Source: Myxococcus virescens | GTDB lineage: Bacteria; Myxococcota; Myxococcia; Myxococcales; Myxococcaceae | Assembly (NCBI RefSeq): GCF_900101905.1 | Contig: NZ_FNAJ01000001.1 | Coordinates: 558,001-622,000 of the forward strand | DNA length: 64,000 nucleotides | Direction: 5' to 3' | Shown here: positions 35,489-43,952 of the stretch, one piece after another | Layout of the letters: each line of letters opens with the position of its first letter | Position numbering within the stretch: position 1 is the stretch's first letter | Notes under the pieces: model-generated | The model's database searches: none | Told to the model about the DNA's origin: nothing | What the model saw: the letters and a program-made list of their open reading frames with translations, nothing else | Translations under genes and position numbers: made by a program

Positions 35489-36396
35489 AGGGCGGTGCTC
35501 CCGAGGGCGCCTTCGATGGCTTCGAGCAGGGGCTGTGCCGGAGCGCCCGGAAGCGTCGTGCAGCCCCGCGCCAGCTCCCGCTTCATCCGCAGCCGGTCCG
35601 GGTGTGAGCGCGCCTCTCCGGCCAGCGCCTCCGGGTCCACCGGCGTGGCCAGCAGCGTCGCGCAGGTGCGGAAGGTCTCCAGCCGGTCCAGGTCCTCTTC
35701 TTCCAGCGTGACGGGCGTACCATCCAGCGCCAGTCCGACGAAGGACAGCCGCCGAATCTCATCCGCCGTCAGCACCAGCGCCCCGTTGAGGGTGAGCCGG
35801 GGCGGAGGCTGCGGGTCCGGTCCTCCCGCCAGCTCCACCACCCCGTCCACGGGCTTGGGTTGGCAGGGCACCTCGCGCAAGGACAGCAGCTCATCCGTCT
35901 TGCGCGTCTCCCGCGTCTCGCCGCTGCGGGAGAGCTGAACGATGCCGGCCACCACCGCGGGCACACCGGCGATGAGCAGCCCCAAGCCCCACCCCGTGGC
36001 GACGTCGCGGCTGGAGGCGCCGTAACGGCCCTTCTCATCGATGGCGGAGCGGTTCGGCGTGTCCGAGAACAGCGTGCGCCCCACCAGCAGCGTCCCGCCC
36101 AGCACCGTGAGAATGCCTCCGGTGCTCACCGCCGCCGCCGCGCCCGTGTTGCTGTGCGTGGAGATGATGTCCTCCGCGTACTCCCCATGCTGCTCGGTGC
36201 GGCAGATGTCCGACGAGGAGAACGCCAGCGTGAGCTGGGGCCACTGCACCTGCGTCGTGGCGAAGGGGATGCGCTCGTTCAGCGCCTTCTCCTGGGAGTA
36301 GGTCCGCAAGAGCGGCCCGCGCTCCGTCCTCCGCTCCACGTCCAGCGGCGCGCACCCCACCGCCATCACCAACACCGCCGCCCCTAGACGCTTCAT
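35485..36396 (-). CDS. Lipoprotein with central membrane segments, function unknown
   Basis: 303 residues. It has a signal peptide with lipobox AVGC (Cys about 15). The mature part has two hydrophobic stretches (about 95-115 and 145-165) around a short loop, then a soluble domain ending LLEAIEGALGSTAL. GGGAGGG upstream sets the ATG. The start overlaps the stop of the next gene by ATGA. Its natural stop was probably the TAG kept in the left repeat; the present TAA is partly from the IS701 end, giving the same protein. No family recognised. Confidence 0.85.
   Translation of the reverse strand: MKRLGAAVLVMAVGCAPLDVERRTERGPLLRTYSQEKALNERIPFATTQVQWPQLTLAFSSSDICRTEQHGEYAEDIISTHSNTGAAAAVSTGGILTVLGGTLLVGRTLFSDTPNRSAIDEKGRYGASSRDVATGWGLGLLIAGVPAVVAGIVQLSRSGETRETRKTDELLSLREVPCQPKPVDGVVELAGGPDPQPPPRLTLNGALVLTADEIRRLSFVGLALDGTPVTLEEEDLDRLETFRTCATLLATPVDPEALAGEARSHPDRLRMKRELARGCTTLPGAPAQPLLEAIEGALGSTAL
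35486..35534. repeat. 49-bp direct repeat, right copy
   Basis: Identical to 31266-31314. It is the intact 3' end of the lipoprotein coding sequence, abutting the IS701 right end. Confidence 0.9.
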
Positions 36397-36758
36397 GGTT
36401 GGCCCTCCCGGAAGAAGCCCGCGACGTCCGGGCACTCGGTGAGAAACCGCGTCGCGTCCGCACAGGTCGGGGGGTGGTCCGTGGACATGCCCCAGCTCAG
36501 CAGAGGCTCGCGGCACTCCAGGACGCGCTCCCGCGAGGGAGCTGCGAAGGCAAAGGCGTCGCCCTCGCAGCCCGTCCGCTGGAGGAGGGTGGCCTCGCAG
36601 CTCAACCCCAGGTCAAGCTGCACCGCCACGCCGGGACAGGCTACTGCCGACCGGCAAAGCCGGACGACGACATCCCGACAGACCGCGGCATCCGGCGCGT
36701 CCGGACCCGAGCAGGCAGTCAGGCAGATCAGGGGCCACCAACGAATGAGGCGTCTCAC
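36393..36758 (-). CDS. Small Cys-rich lipoprotein, function unknown
   Basis: 121 residues. The signal peptide ends LTAC (Cys-16). The mature part has about eight cysteines spaced as in disulfide-bonded envelope proteins (AVCRD, RLCRS, VACPG, LSCEA, TGCEG, LECRE, PTCAD, TECPD). It overlaps the lipoprotein gene downstream and is divergent from prmA across 40 bases. Likely a periplasmic or outer-membrane partner of that lipoprotein. Confidence 0.8.
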   Translation of the reverse strand: MRRLIRWWPLICLTACSGPDAPDAAVCRDVVVRLCRSAVACPGVAVQLDLGLSCEATLLQRTGCEGDAFAFAAPSRERVLECREPLLSWGMSTDHPPTCADATRFLTECPDVAGFFREGQP

Positions 36759-36798
36759 GGCGCTTCCACGCTAGCCACGCTGGGATTAAAGGGCCCGC

Positions 36799-37665
36799 AT
36801 GTCCCAGACCTATCTGTCACTCACAGTGGAGTTGCCCGAGGAAGCGTCCGAGGCCGTACAGGACCTCCTCCACGAGTCGGGCGCGCTGGGCCTCGAAGTG
36901 CGGGACCGCGAAGCGCCCCTCATGCCGGGCGTGCGCGGACCGAACCCTGGCGAGGCCATCATCATCGGCTACTTCGACGAGCGCGACACGGCCGAGTCCG
37001 CCCGTGATGAGGTGGCCGCGTCCTTCCCCGAGGCGAAGCTCACATTGGATGAGCAGCCCCAGCAGGACTGGAGCAACGAGTGGAAGTCGCTCATCAAGTC
37101 CGTGCATGTGGGCAGGTTGTGGGTCGGTCCTCCGTGGGACAAGGCGAACGCACCCGCGGGCACCGTGCAGCTCGTGATTGAGCCGAAGATGGCCTTTGGC
37201 ACCGGCGACCACCCGACGACGTCCCTGTGTCTGGCCGCGGTGGACGCGTACATGGCCGAGCACCCGGGCGCCTCGGTCCTGGACGTGGGCACCGGCACGG
37301 GCGTGCTGGCCATCGCCGCGAAGAAGCTGGGCGCGGGCCGCACCGTGGCCACCGACAACGACCCCATCTCCGTGGAGCTGGCGCAGGAGAACCAGGCGGA
37401 GAACGGCACGCCGGACATCGAGGTCTCCGGCAAGGAGCTGACCCAGGTGGAGGGCACCTTCGACCTGGTGCTCGCCAACATCCTGGCCAACACGCTCATC
37501 GAGCTGGCTCCGCTGATTGTGGCGAAGACGAAGGACCGGCTCGTGCTGGCGGGTGTGCTCTCCCACCAGCGCGCGGACGTGGAAGCCGCCTACCGCAACC
37601 TGGGCCTCACCGTGTTGACCGGCGCCACCCAGGGCGAATGGGTGCGCATCGACCTGCAGCGCTGA
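36799..37665 (+). CDS. prmA: PrmA, ribosomal protein L11 methyltransferase
   Basis: 288 residues. It shows the substrate-binding N-terminal ferredoxin-like part and a SAM domain with MAFGTGDHPTTSLCL, motif I LDVGTGTGVLAIAA and NILANTLIELAP. PrmA trimethylates L11 on lysines and the N-terminus. It is a single gene ending in a hairpin, with no ribosomal genes near. Confidence 0.95.
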   Translation: MSQTYLSLTVELPEEASEAVQDLLHESGALGLEVRDREAPLMPGVRGPNPGEAIIIGYFDERDTAESARDEVAASFPEAKLTLDEQPQQDWSNEWKSLIKSVHVGRLWVGPPWDKANAPAGTVQLVIEPKMAFGTGDHPTTSLCLAAVDAYMAEHPGASVLDVGTGTGVLAIAAKKLGAGRTVATDNDPISVELAQENQAENGTPDIEVSGKELTQVEGTFDLVLANILANTLIELAPLIVAKTKDRLVLAGVLSHQRADVEAAYRNLGLTVLTGATQGEWVRIDLQR

Positions 37666-37675
37666 AGTGCGTGGC

Positions 37676-37706
37676 GCCGTCCCCGTGAGGCATGCGCGGG
37701 GACGGC
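37676..37706 (+). terminator. Terminator-like hairpin after prmA
   Basis: A 10-bp perfect stem (37676-37685 with 37697-37706) and 11-base loop begin 11 bases after the prmA stop. T tract is lacking. Confidence 0.6.
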
Positions 37707-37797
37707 GGCCCTGGGGTGCCAGGCATCGCTCGCAGGCGCCTGCCTTGGCATCTGCTCCACCTCCCGCCTGGCATCGCGAGTGGCGGAGGACATGCCC

Positions 37798-38919
37798 CTA
37801 CGGCCGTTCGACCCGGACGGGGCGCAGCGCACCATCCAGCACCACCACCGCCGTGCCCAGGCCGCCGCTCTGCATCCGGGAGTAACGGACGTCGCGGATG
37901 GTGACGCGCCATCCATCGGCGCGCTCATCCACCTGATACGTGGGCAGGCGCAGCCAGTTGGCCAGCCCTCGAATCTGCGGCGCCGACAACGCGGCCTGGA
38001 TGACAGGCCCGGGCTGGGCTTCACGCGGCACGCTGGCGTCACTGATGCGGAAGCGGCCCGCGTCGCCCGCCAGTAAGTCGGCTCGGACGAAGTGGTAGCG
38101 GTCCGGTCCCAAGGCGATGATGTCCCGCACGAAGGGGTTGGCCGGCAGCGGTCCCGCGATGGCGCGCTCCACGGGGAGGTTCTGCGAGCGAAGCCATTCC
38201 AGGGCACGCGGCGCGGCCACCTGCGAGCCCAAGAAGATGGCTCCCAGGTAGAGCAACAGGCCCACGCCGCAGACCCGGGCCACACGCTGCGCGGAGAGGA
38301 CGTGGGTCCCACGCAGCCGCAACCAGAGGATGGCGACCACGCCCACGGCCCACATCACCTTCGCGGGCCATGGGACGAACGCGGGAACCATGATGAGCGC
38401 GGTGGAGGCCACGCCGAGCACCACCCACCCCGCAGCGGACCTGCGCGTGCGCGCATCCGCCATGATGACGGCGGCGCCCGCGAGCAGCCACACCCACGGG
38501 TCGATGATGAAGAGCGCGTCGCCGTAGAACCACGTCCCGTCAAAAGGCATCAGCAGCCGGACGCCATACGTGTTGAGCCAGTCCAGGGCGGGGTGGCTCA
38601 GCACCGACAACGTGGACAGCAACAGCAACGGCCCGAAGCGAGCCGGCGGCAGGTCCGGATGCCTGCGCCTGCGCACGTACCGGTCCCAGAGCAGCATCAA
38701 TCCCGTGAGCACGAAGGGCCACAGGGCCAGGGCGAGCACGCCGTGCGTCCAGCCCCGGCGCCAGTAGAGCGACGCATCCGAGCCCGCCAGGGTGACGAGG
38801 CCATCGACATCCGGCAGGTTGGCGCCGATGACGAGCGTCGCGGTGGCCAGCGGCGTGGTGCGCTTCAGCCCCGCCTCCGCCATCCACGCACCGACGAGCG
38901 AGTGAGCCAGATTGTCCAT
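37798..38919 (-). CDS. YdjM/DUF457-like membrane metal-dependent hydrolase
   Basis: 373 residues. The N-terminus MDNLAHSLVGAW and the later RRGWTHGVLA and HPALDWLNTYG segments match the YdjM family (LexA-regulated membrane hydrolases). About six membrane helices follow the motifs. The last 110 residues are a soluble domain. Substrate unknown. It converges on prmA and is divergent from the AraC gene. Confidence 0.88.
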   Translation of the reverse strand: MDNLAHSLVGAWMAEAGLKRTTPLATATLVIGANLPDVDGLVTLAGSDASLYWRRGWTHGVLALALWPFVLTGLMLLWDRYVRRRRHPDLPPARFGPLLLLSTLSVLSHPALDWLNTYGVRLLMPFDGTWFYGDALFIIDPWVWLLAGAAVIMADARTRRSAAGWVVLGVASTALIMVPAFVPWPAKVMWAVGVVAILWLRLRGTHVLSAQRVARVCGVGLLLYLGAIFLGSQVAAPRALEWLRSQNLPVERAIAGPLPANPFVRDIIALGPDRYHFVRADLLAGDAGRFRISDASVPREAQPGPVIQAALSAPQIRGLANWLRLPTYQVDERADGWRVTIRDVRYSRMQSGGLGTAVVVLDGALRPVRVERP

Positions 38920-39005
38920 GCCCCCACTCTAGGCCTGCCCGCACCGTCCAGCGCCGCTCCAGGGTGGTGGGCCCCGCGCCCGAGACACGGTAGCGTCGCG
39001 CCCGC

Positions 39006-40052
39006 GTGGAGATGCAGCCCCCTTCCCGGCCACCAACCGACGTCCGCTCCCAGCTCGTGGGACCGATGCTCGCCTACCTGCGCGCGACGGGGCGCGACCC
39101 GTCCCCGCTGGTGGAGCGCTTCGGGCTACCCGCCAACGCGAGCGCGCTGCCCGAAGTCACCCTCCCGCTGGCCACCCTCCACGCCTTCCTCGACGCGGCC
39201 GAGGCCCTGTCCGGAGACGCCTTCCTCGGCCTGCACGTGGCGCAGCGAGTCCCGCGCGGAAACTACGGACTGGTGGAGTACATCGCCCGGGCCTCCCCCA
39301 CCGTCCGCGACACCTTCCGCGCGCTGGCCCGGTACATGGCGCTGCTGGAGCCCGCCTGGCGCGCCTCCTTCCAGGACGCACCGGACGGCAGCGGCACCTT
39401 CGTCTACGGCATCCCCGGCGAGCCCCTTGCCTACGGCCGCCACGCCAGCGAGTTCGGACTGGCCCTCTTCGTCCATGTCGGGCGCCAGCTCACCGAACAC
39501 CCGTGGAATCCGCGCCACGTCTCCTTCGCCCACCCCGCCCCCGCGGACCTCCGCCCGCTCGAGCAGCACTTTGGCGTCACCCCGGCGTTCGACGCGGGCC
39601 GCAACGCCCTGACGCTGGACGCGGCCACGCTGGCGCTGCGCGTGGTGGACGCGGACCCCGTCCTCCTGTCCGTCCTGGAGCGCGCCGCTGGCACCCCCGC
39701 CGCCGAGCCACCGGCTGCGCCCCCCACGCCCCCCTTCCTGCAACAGGTCCGCGACGCCCTCCGCGCCTCCCTGCGGGACGGAGCGCCGCAGATGGGCGAC
39801 GTGGCCCGGCAGCTCCACGTCAGCCCCCGCACCCTCCAGCGCCGGCTCGCCGAGCACGCCACGTCGTTCCAGGACGAGGTCGACGCAGTGCGCCGTGAGC
39901 TGGCCTTCGACTACCTGAGGGACGCGCACCTGGGGGTCAGCGAGGTGGCCTTCCTCCTGGGGTACTCGGAGCTGAGCACCTTCGACCGCGCCTTCAAGCG
40001 GTGGACGGGCATGACGCCCCGCGTCTGGCGCGAGCGGCCCGAAGCGGGCTGA
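39006..40052 (+). CDS. AraC-family transcriptional regulator with arabinose-type N-terminal domain
   Basis: 348 residues (GTG at 39006; ATG at 39012 is also possible). The first 200 residues match the AraC_N domain of the OruR/ArgR-like group. The C-terminal helix-turn-helix (about 265-340) has VARQLHVSPRTLQRRL and VSEVAFLLGYSELSTFDRAFKRW. It may control the neighbouring membrane genes, which start about 110 bases downstream, but no operator is recognised. Confidence 0.92.
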   Translation: MEMQPPSRPPTDVRSQLVGPMLAYLRATGRDPSPLVERFGLPANASALPEVTLPLATLHAFLDAAEALSGDAFLGLHVAQRVPRGNYGLVEYIARASPTVRDTFRALARYMALLEPAWRASFQDAPDGSGTFVYGIPGEPLAYGRHASEFGLALFVHVGRQLTEHPWNPRHVSFAHPAPADLRPLEQHFGVTPAFDAGRNALTLDAATLALRVVDADPVLLSVLERAAGTPAAEPPAAPPTPPFLQQVRDALRASLRDGAPQMGDVARQLHVSPRTLQRRLAEHATSFQDEVDAVRRELAFDYLRDAHLGVSEVAFLLGYSELSTFDRAFKRWTGMTPRVWRERPEAG

Positions 40053-40159
40053 GCCCGGGTGGCGTGCTCGGCCAGGAGATTGGCGTCCGCGGCCAGGAAA
40101 CCCAGCGCCACTTCCCCTACGCTGCGAAGCATCCACACCCCTTCGCTTCCGGAGGACGC

Positions 40160-40651
40160 ATGCTCAAGCCCCATGTCGTCGCCCTCTTCGACGAGTACTA
40201 CTCCTCGCATCAGCACCCGACGAACCGGCTGACGCACAAGATCGCCATCCCGCTCATCGTGCTCCACATCGTCGCGATGCTGGACTGGGTGCACCTGCTG
40301 GCGGTGCCCGCGATTCCCGGCGGCTCGCTGACGCTGGGCATGGTGGTGTTGGCCCTGGCTGCCGTCTGGTACCTGCGCGCCGACGTGAAGCTGGGCATCA
40401 TCGTGGTGCTCTTCATGGCCGCGTGCTTTCCGGTGGGCCGGCTGATGCCCACGTGGAGCGTGGTGGTCATGGCCGCGTTCGCGTGGCTGGTACAACTGGC
40501 CGGACACAGCGTGTGGGAGAAGAAGTCGCCTTCCTTCCTCACCAACCTGGTGCACGCGCTGGTGGGCCCGCTCTTCTTCGTCGCGGTGCTCCTGGGGGAC
40601 TACGTCCTCAAGCCGCAGCAGCAGGCCGCCACCACGCCGGTCCGCGCGTAG
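40160..40651 (+). CDS. Mpo1-like (DUF962) membrane protein
   Basis: 163 residues with four or five membrane helices. HQHPTNRLTHKI early and GHSVWEKKSP later match DUF962/Mpo1, an iron-dependent 2-hydroxy fatty acid dioxygenase in yeast. GGAGGA lies 5 bases before the ATG. It is followed by a second DUF962-like gene after 9 bases, so the two are almost certainly co-transcribed. Confidence 0.88.
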   Translation: MLKPHVVALFDEYYSSHQHPTNRLTHKIAIPLIVLHIVAMLDWVHLLAVPAIPGGSLTLGMVVLALAAVWYLRADVKLGIIVVLFMAACFPVGRLMPTWSVVVMAAFAWLVQLAGHSVWEKKSPSFLTNLVHALVGPLFFVAVLLGDYVLKPQQQAATTPVRA

Positions 40652-40660
40652 TCCCACGCC

Positions 40661-41176
40661 ATGACGAGCTTCGCCGACAAGCTGCGCGTCTGGTTACCCC
40701 TGCATGAGAACGGCGTCAGCCGCGCCGTGCACTTCGTGGGGGCCTACATGTTCATCTTCGCGTTGCTCGTCCCGCTCAGCTTCGTCCGGCTGCCCGTGGG
40801 TGACGCGGCGCTCACGGCGGCGCACGTGCTGCTGCTCGCGGTGGTCCTCTACGCCGTCTCCCTGGAGTGGACTGCGGGGCTGCTGATGGCGCTGCCCCTG
40901 GCGCCCACGCTGCTCGCCGCGGAGGCCGTCGTCGCGAGGTTTCCGGTGGGCACCGCCGCCGCGGTGGCGGTGGGCGTCATGGCCGTGCGCTTCGCGCTCG
41001 TCGTCGGCGCGCACGTCGTCTTCGAGAAGAAGACGCATGGCCTGGCCCTGGGCGGGCCCCTGCTCTTCTTCATCGAGCCCGTGTACCTGCTCACCGTGGC
41101 CCTGTTCTCGCTGGGCATGAAGCAGACGCTGCGGGCCGAGGTGATGACGGCCCCCGGCGTGTCACAGCCCGCCTGA
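40661..41176 (+). CDS. Second Mpo1-like (DUF962) membrane protein
   Basis: 171 residues. Like its neighbour it has an N-terminal motif (HENGVSRAVHFVG) and VGAHVVFEKKTHGLALGGP, with about five membrane helices, but they differ greatly elsewhere. It is a divergent paralogue, with a 9-base gap between the genes. Confidence 0.85.
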   Translation: MTSFADKLRVWLPLHENGVSRAVHFVGAYMFIFALLVPLSFVRLPVGDAALTAAHVLLLAVVLYAVSLEWTAGLLMALPLAPTLLAAEAVVARFPVGTAAAVAVGVMAVRFALVVGAHVVFEKKTHGLALGGPLLFFIEPVYLLTVALFSLGMKQTLRAEVMTAPGVSQPA

Positions 41177-41198
41177 GCGCCCACGCCGCGGCGAGGCG

Positions 41199-42488
41199 CT
41201 ACGTGCCCGCCGCGGCCTTGAGCACGGGCGCTACGTCCTCATGGGTGCGCGGGCCGTGCAGGGAGTACACGACCACGGACTCCCGCCGGCCCTTCACGTG
41301 CGCTTCGCCCAGGCGCTCGCCCGTGAAATGCCCGCCGCTCATCTGCCACGTCCGCTCGCTCACCAGGATGTCCACGCCGTGGGACTTGGTGAGGCCCTCC
41401 ACGCGAGACGCCAGGTTCACCGCGTCACCGATGACGGTGTACTCGTGCTGCTCGGCGCCGCCGAGCATGCCCGCCGCCACCATGCCGGTGTGCAGCCCGA
41501 TGCCGATGCGCAGCGGCGGCAGACCTCGCTGCACGCGCTGGGCGTTGATGTCCTCCAGCTTGGCGCGCATGTCGAGCGCCGCCCGCATGGCCAGCTCCGC
41601 GTGGTTCTCGCGCGCATCCGGAACGCCCCAGCACGCGAGCATCCCGTCGCCCAGGAACTTGTTCACGATGCCGTGGCGCGCCATGACGATGTGGGCCATG
41701 TGCCCGAAGTAGTCGTCCAGCAGTTCCAGCACCTGCCCCGGGTCCAGCGTCTCGCTCAGGGTGGTGAAGTCGCGGATGTCGCTGAAGAGGATGGTGACGT
41801 CGCGCTGCACCGGCTGGAGGGAGGCATCCCCCAGTTGCATCACCCGCTCCACCACCTGCCGGGGCAGGAAGCGGGACAGGCCGTCGCGGCGCCGCAAATT
41901 GAGGAACATGCCACCCACTTCCGAGTTCGTCAGCGCGATGAGCGCGCCCAAGGCGGCGTAGCAGATGAGGACGAAGCTGGTGCGCGCCACCGAGCCGTGC
42001 CCCGTCACCCACGCGAGCAGCGCGTAGGCGCCGCTGGACAGCACCGTGGATAACAGCACGTGCCACCATGAGTAACGCACCACGGAGAACGCCAGCACCA
42101 TGCCCAGGCTGGCGCACAACATGCCGGCGTCGAAGGCGCCGGAGATGCGCCAGGTGTGCCACGCCATGAAGGAGAAGAAGCTGGTGTCCGCCAGCGTCGT
42201 GGGCACGGGCAGCCACCGGGCCCGCTTCGGGTGCGGCTTCTGGAGCAGCAGCACGGCGATGGCGACGACGGAGAAGAGCACGTACGCGGCCATCGCCTGC
42301 AGGCGCACGCCGTCCACCGGTGCCGAGTACGTCTCCCCTCCGCCCCAGGCGATGACGACCTGGCTGACCGCCATCAGCAACACCACCACGACGCGGACGA
42401 TGGCCACGCGGCGCTCGCCCTGAAGCGAGCTGGTTGCCAGCACCACATCTTCGTTGGAGTGTGATGTGGCTTTGTCGCTGCGGCGCAT
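41199..42488 (-). CDS. Membrane adenylate/guanylate cyclase (class III)
   Basis: 429 residues (ATG 42488; GTG 42500 adds 4). Five or six membrane helices occupy about 30-190, followed by a class III catalytic domain (about 235-405): ILFSDIRDFTTLSE with metal Asp residues, FLGDGMLACWG and VIGDAVNLASRVEG. Product is most likely cAMP. The membrane half has no known sensor motif. M. xanthus has several such cyclases. Confidence 0.93.
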   Translation of the reverse strand: MRRSDKATSHSNEDVVLATSSLQGERRVAIVRVVVVLLMAVSQVVIAWGGGETYSAPVDGVRLQAMAAYVLFSVVAIAVLLLQKPHPKRARWLPVPTTLADTSFFSFMAWHTWRISGAFDAGMLCASLGMVLAFSVVRYSWWHVLLSTVLSSGAYALLAWVTGHGSVARTSFVLICYAALGALIALTNSEVGGMFLNLRRRDGLSRFLPRQVVERVMQLGDASLQPVQRDVTILFSDIRDFTTLSETLDPGQVLELLDDYFGHMAHIVMARHGIVNKFLGDGMLACWGVPDARENHAELAMRAALDMRAKLEDINAQRVQRGLPPLRIGIGLHTGMVAAGMLGGAEQHEYTVIGDAVNLASRVEGLTKSHGVDILVSERTWQMSGGHFTGERLGEAHVKGRRESVVVYSLHGPRTHEDVAPVLKAAAGT

Positions 42489-42675
42489 GGTGACGAGCAC
42501 TGCCCGCTATCGTGCCTCAACTCCCCCACGACAGCGAGGACCCTGGACTTCCGCAGTCAGCGCATCTTTTGCGCACGCCAGGACGCGTACGGTGCAACTG
42601 TCTGCCAACCTGACACCTTGAAGTCGGTGGTCCCCAGGTTCAGAGTCCAGCCCCCCGCGCTCTGGAGAAATCGCC

Positions 42676-43410
42676 TTGGTCCGCCTCTTCGCCCCGTTGC
42701 CCGAGCCCGCTCCCGCCGAAGTGGAGCTGACCGGCGAGCGCCGTCACTACCTCCTGCATGTCCTGCGGCTGGAGGAAGGCGACGCGCTGGAGGTCTTCGA
42801 CGGGAAGGGCCGGGCCTTCGAGGCCCGCGTGGCCCACGTCACACCCGATGTCGTGCGCGTGACGTTGGGCACCGCGCGCGTGGCCCCCCCGCGCCGCGAG
42901 GTCAGCATCCTCCAAGGGCTGCCCAAGGGCGACAAGCTGGAGCTGGTGCTCCAGAAAGGCACCGAGCTGGGCGCCACCGCCTTCCACCCCGTGGCCACGG
43001 CGCGAAGTGTCGTGAAGCTCGAGCCCAAGCGCGCGGAGGAGCGCACCTCCCGGTGGACGAAGATTGTCGAGGAGGCCGCTCGGCAGTGCCGCAGGAACGA
43101 CGTGCCACGCGTGGCCACGCCTGCCCCACTGCTGGATGCGGCTCGCTCGCTGACCGCGGGCACCGTGCTGCTCGTGCTCGACGAGGAAGAATCGGCCGTA
43201 CCCTTGGGCGAAGCGTTCCGGGCCGCGGGCGCGGGCACCGCCGTGGCACTGGTGATTGGCCCCGAAGGGGGGCTTGCGCGTGAAGAAGTGGATGCCTTGA
43301 TGGCCCTGGGCGCGCGGCCCGTCACCCTGGGCAAGCGCATCCTCCGTACCGAGACGGCGGCGCTCGCGGCGCTGGCGGTGATGATGCACCTGGACGGCGA
43401 ACTCGGATAG
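42676..43410 (+). CDS. rsmE: RsmE, 16S rRNA m3U1498 methyltransferase
   Basis: 244 residues. It has the N-terminal PUA-like domain with ERRHYLLHVLRLEEGD and the SPOUT knot with LVIGPEGGLAREEVDAL and LGKRILRTETAALAAL. The start is TTG at 42676, 8 bases after GGAGAAA. It methylates N3 of U1498. A hairpin follows. Confidence 0.95.
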   Translation: MVRLFAPLPEPAPAEVELTGERRHYLLHVLRLEEGDALEVFDGKGRAFEARVAHVTPDVVRVTLGTARVAPPRREVSILQGLPKGDKLELVLQKGTELGATAFHPVATARSVVKLEPKRAEERTSRWTKIVEEAARQCRRNDVPRVATPAPLLDAARSLTAGTVLLVLDEEESAVPLGEAFRAAGAGTAVALVIGPEGGLAREEVDALMALGARPVTLGKRILRTETAALAALAVMMHLDGELG

Positions 43411-43423
43411 CAGGGGGGCAGCC

Positions 43424-43444
43424 GACCGCCCGGAGTGGGCGGTT
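43424..43444 (+). terminator. Hairpin terminator after rsmE
   Basis: ACCGCCC-GGAGT-GGGCGGT, 7-8 bp stem with a 5-base loop, 14 bases after the rsmE stop. Confidence 0.6.
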
Positions 43445-43520
43445 CACACTGTCCGAAGATGATTCCTACGTTTCTGCCGTAGGGGACCTCAGGGGGACCC
43501 TCAACACAGGAGAGACACTC

Positions 43521-43787
43521 ATGGGGATCATCGCATTCATCGTCATCGGCCTCATCGCGGGTCTCATCGCCCGCGCCATCCTCCCCGGGAAGCAGAGCAT
43601 GGGGCTCATCGCAACGACCTTGCTCGGCATGGTCGGTTCGCTCGTGGGCGGCCTTGTCGGTTCACTGTTCCAGCGTGATGGTCGGCTCTTCGACCTGAGG
43701 CCCTCAGGCATCATCATGTCGGTGATTGGCGCAATCGTCGTGCTCCTGCTGGTGGGCGCAGCCGGACGGCGACGGGTACATGCCTGA
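43521..43787 (+). CDS. GlsB/YeaQ/YmgE-family stress-response membrane protein
   Basis: 88 residues. The Gly-rich membrane helices (IVIGLIAGLIARAILPG, GMVGSLVGGLVG and a third at the end) match the transglycosylase-associated family. Members are induced by stress; function unclear. AGGAGAG precedes the ATG. Confidence 0.92.
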   Translation: MGIIAFIVIGLIAGLIARAILPGKQSMGLIATTLLGMVGSLVGGLVGSLFQRDGRLFDLRPSGIIMSVIGAIVVLLLVGAAGRRRVHA

Positions 43788-43952
43788 GAGTGAAGGACTC
43801 TCCACGCGACGTCCCCCCGTGGGATACGCGCATGACACGGTGATGAGCCCCTGACGGTCCTTCGAGCAAGGGACCTCGGGGGCTCGCACTTTTCTTGCCC
43901 CCGGCTCATGGCTGTCTTTTCATGTAGCAGTCGTCCAGCCGGGAGGAGTCCG

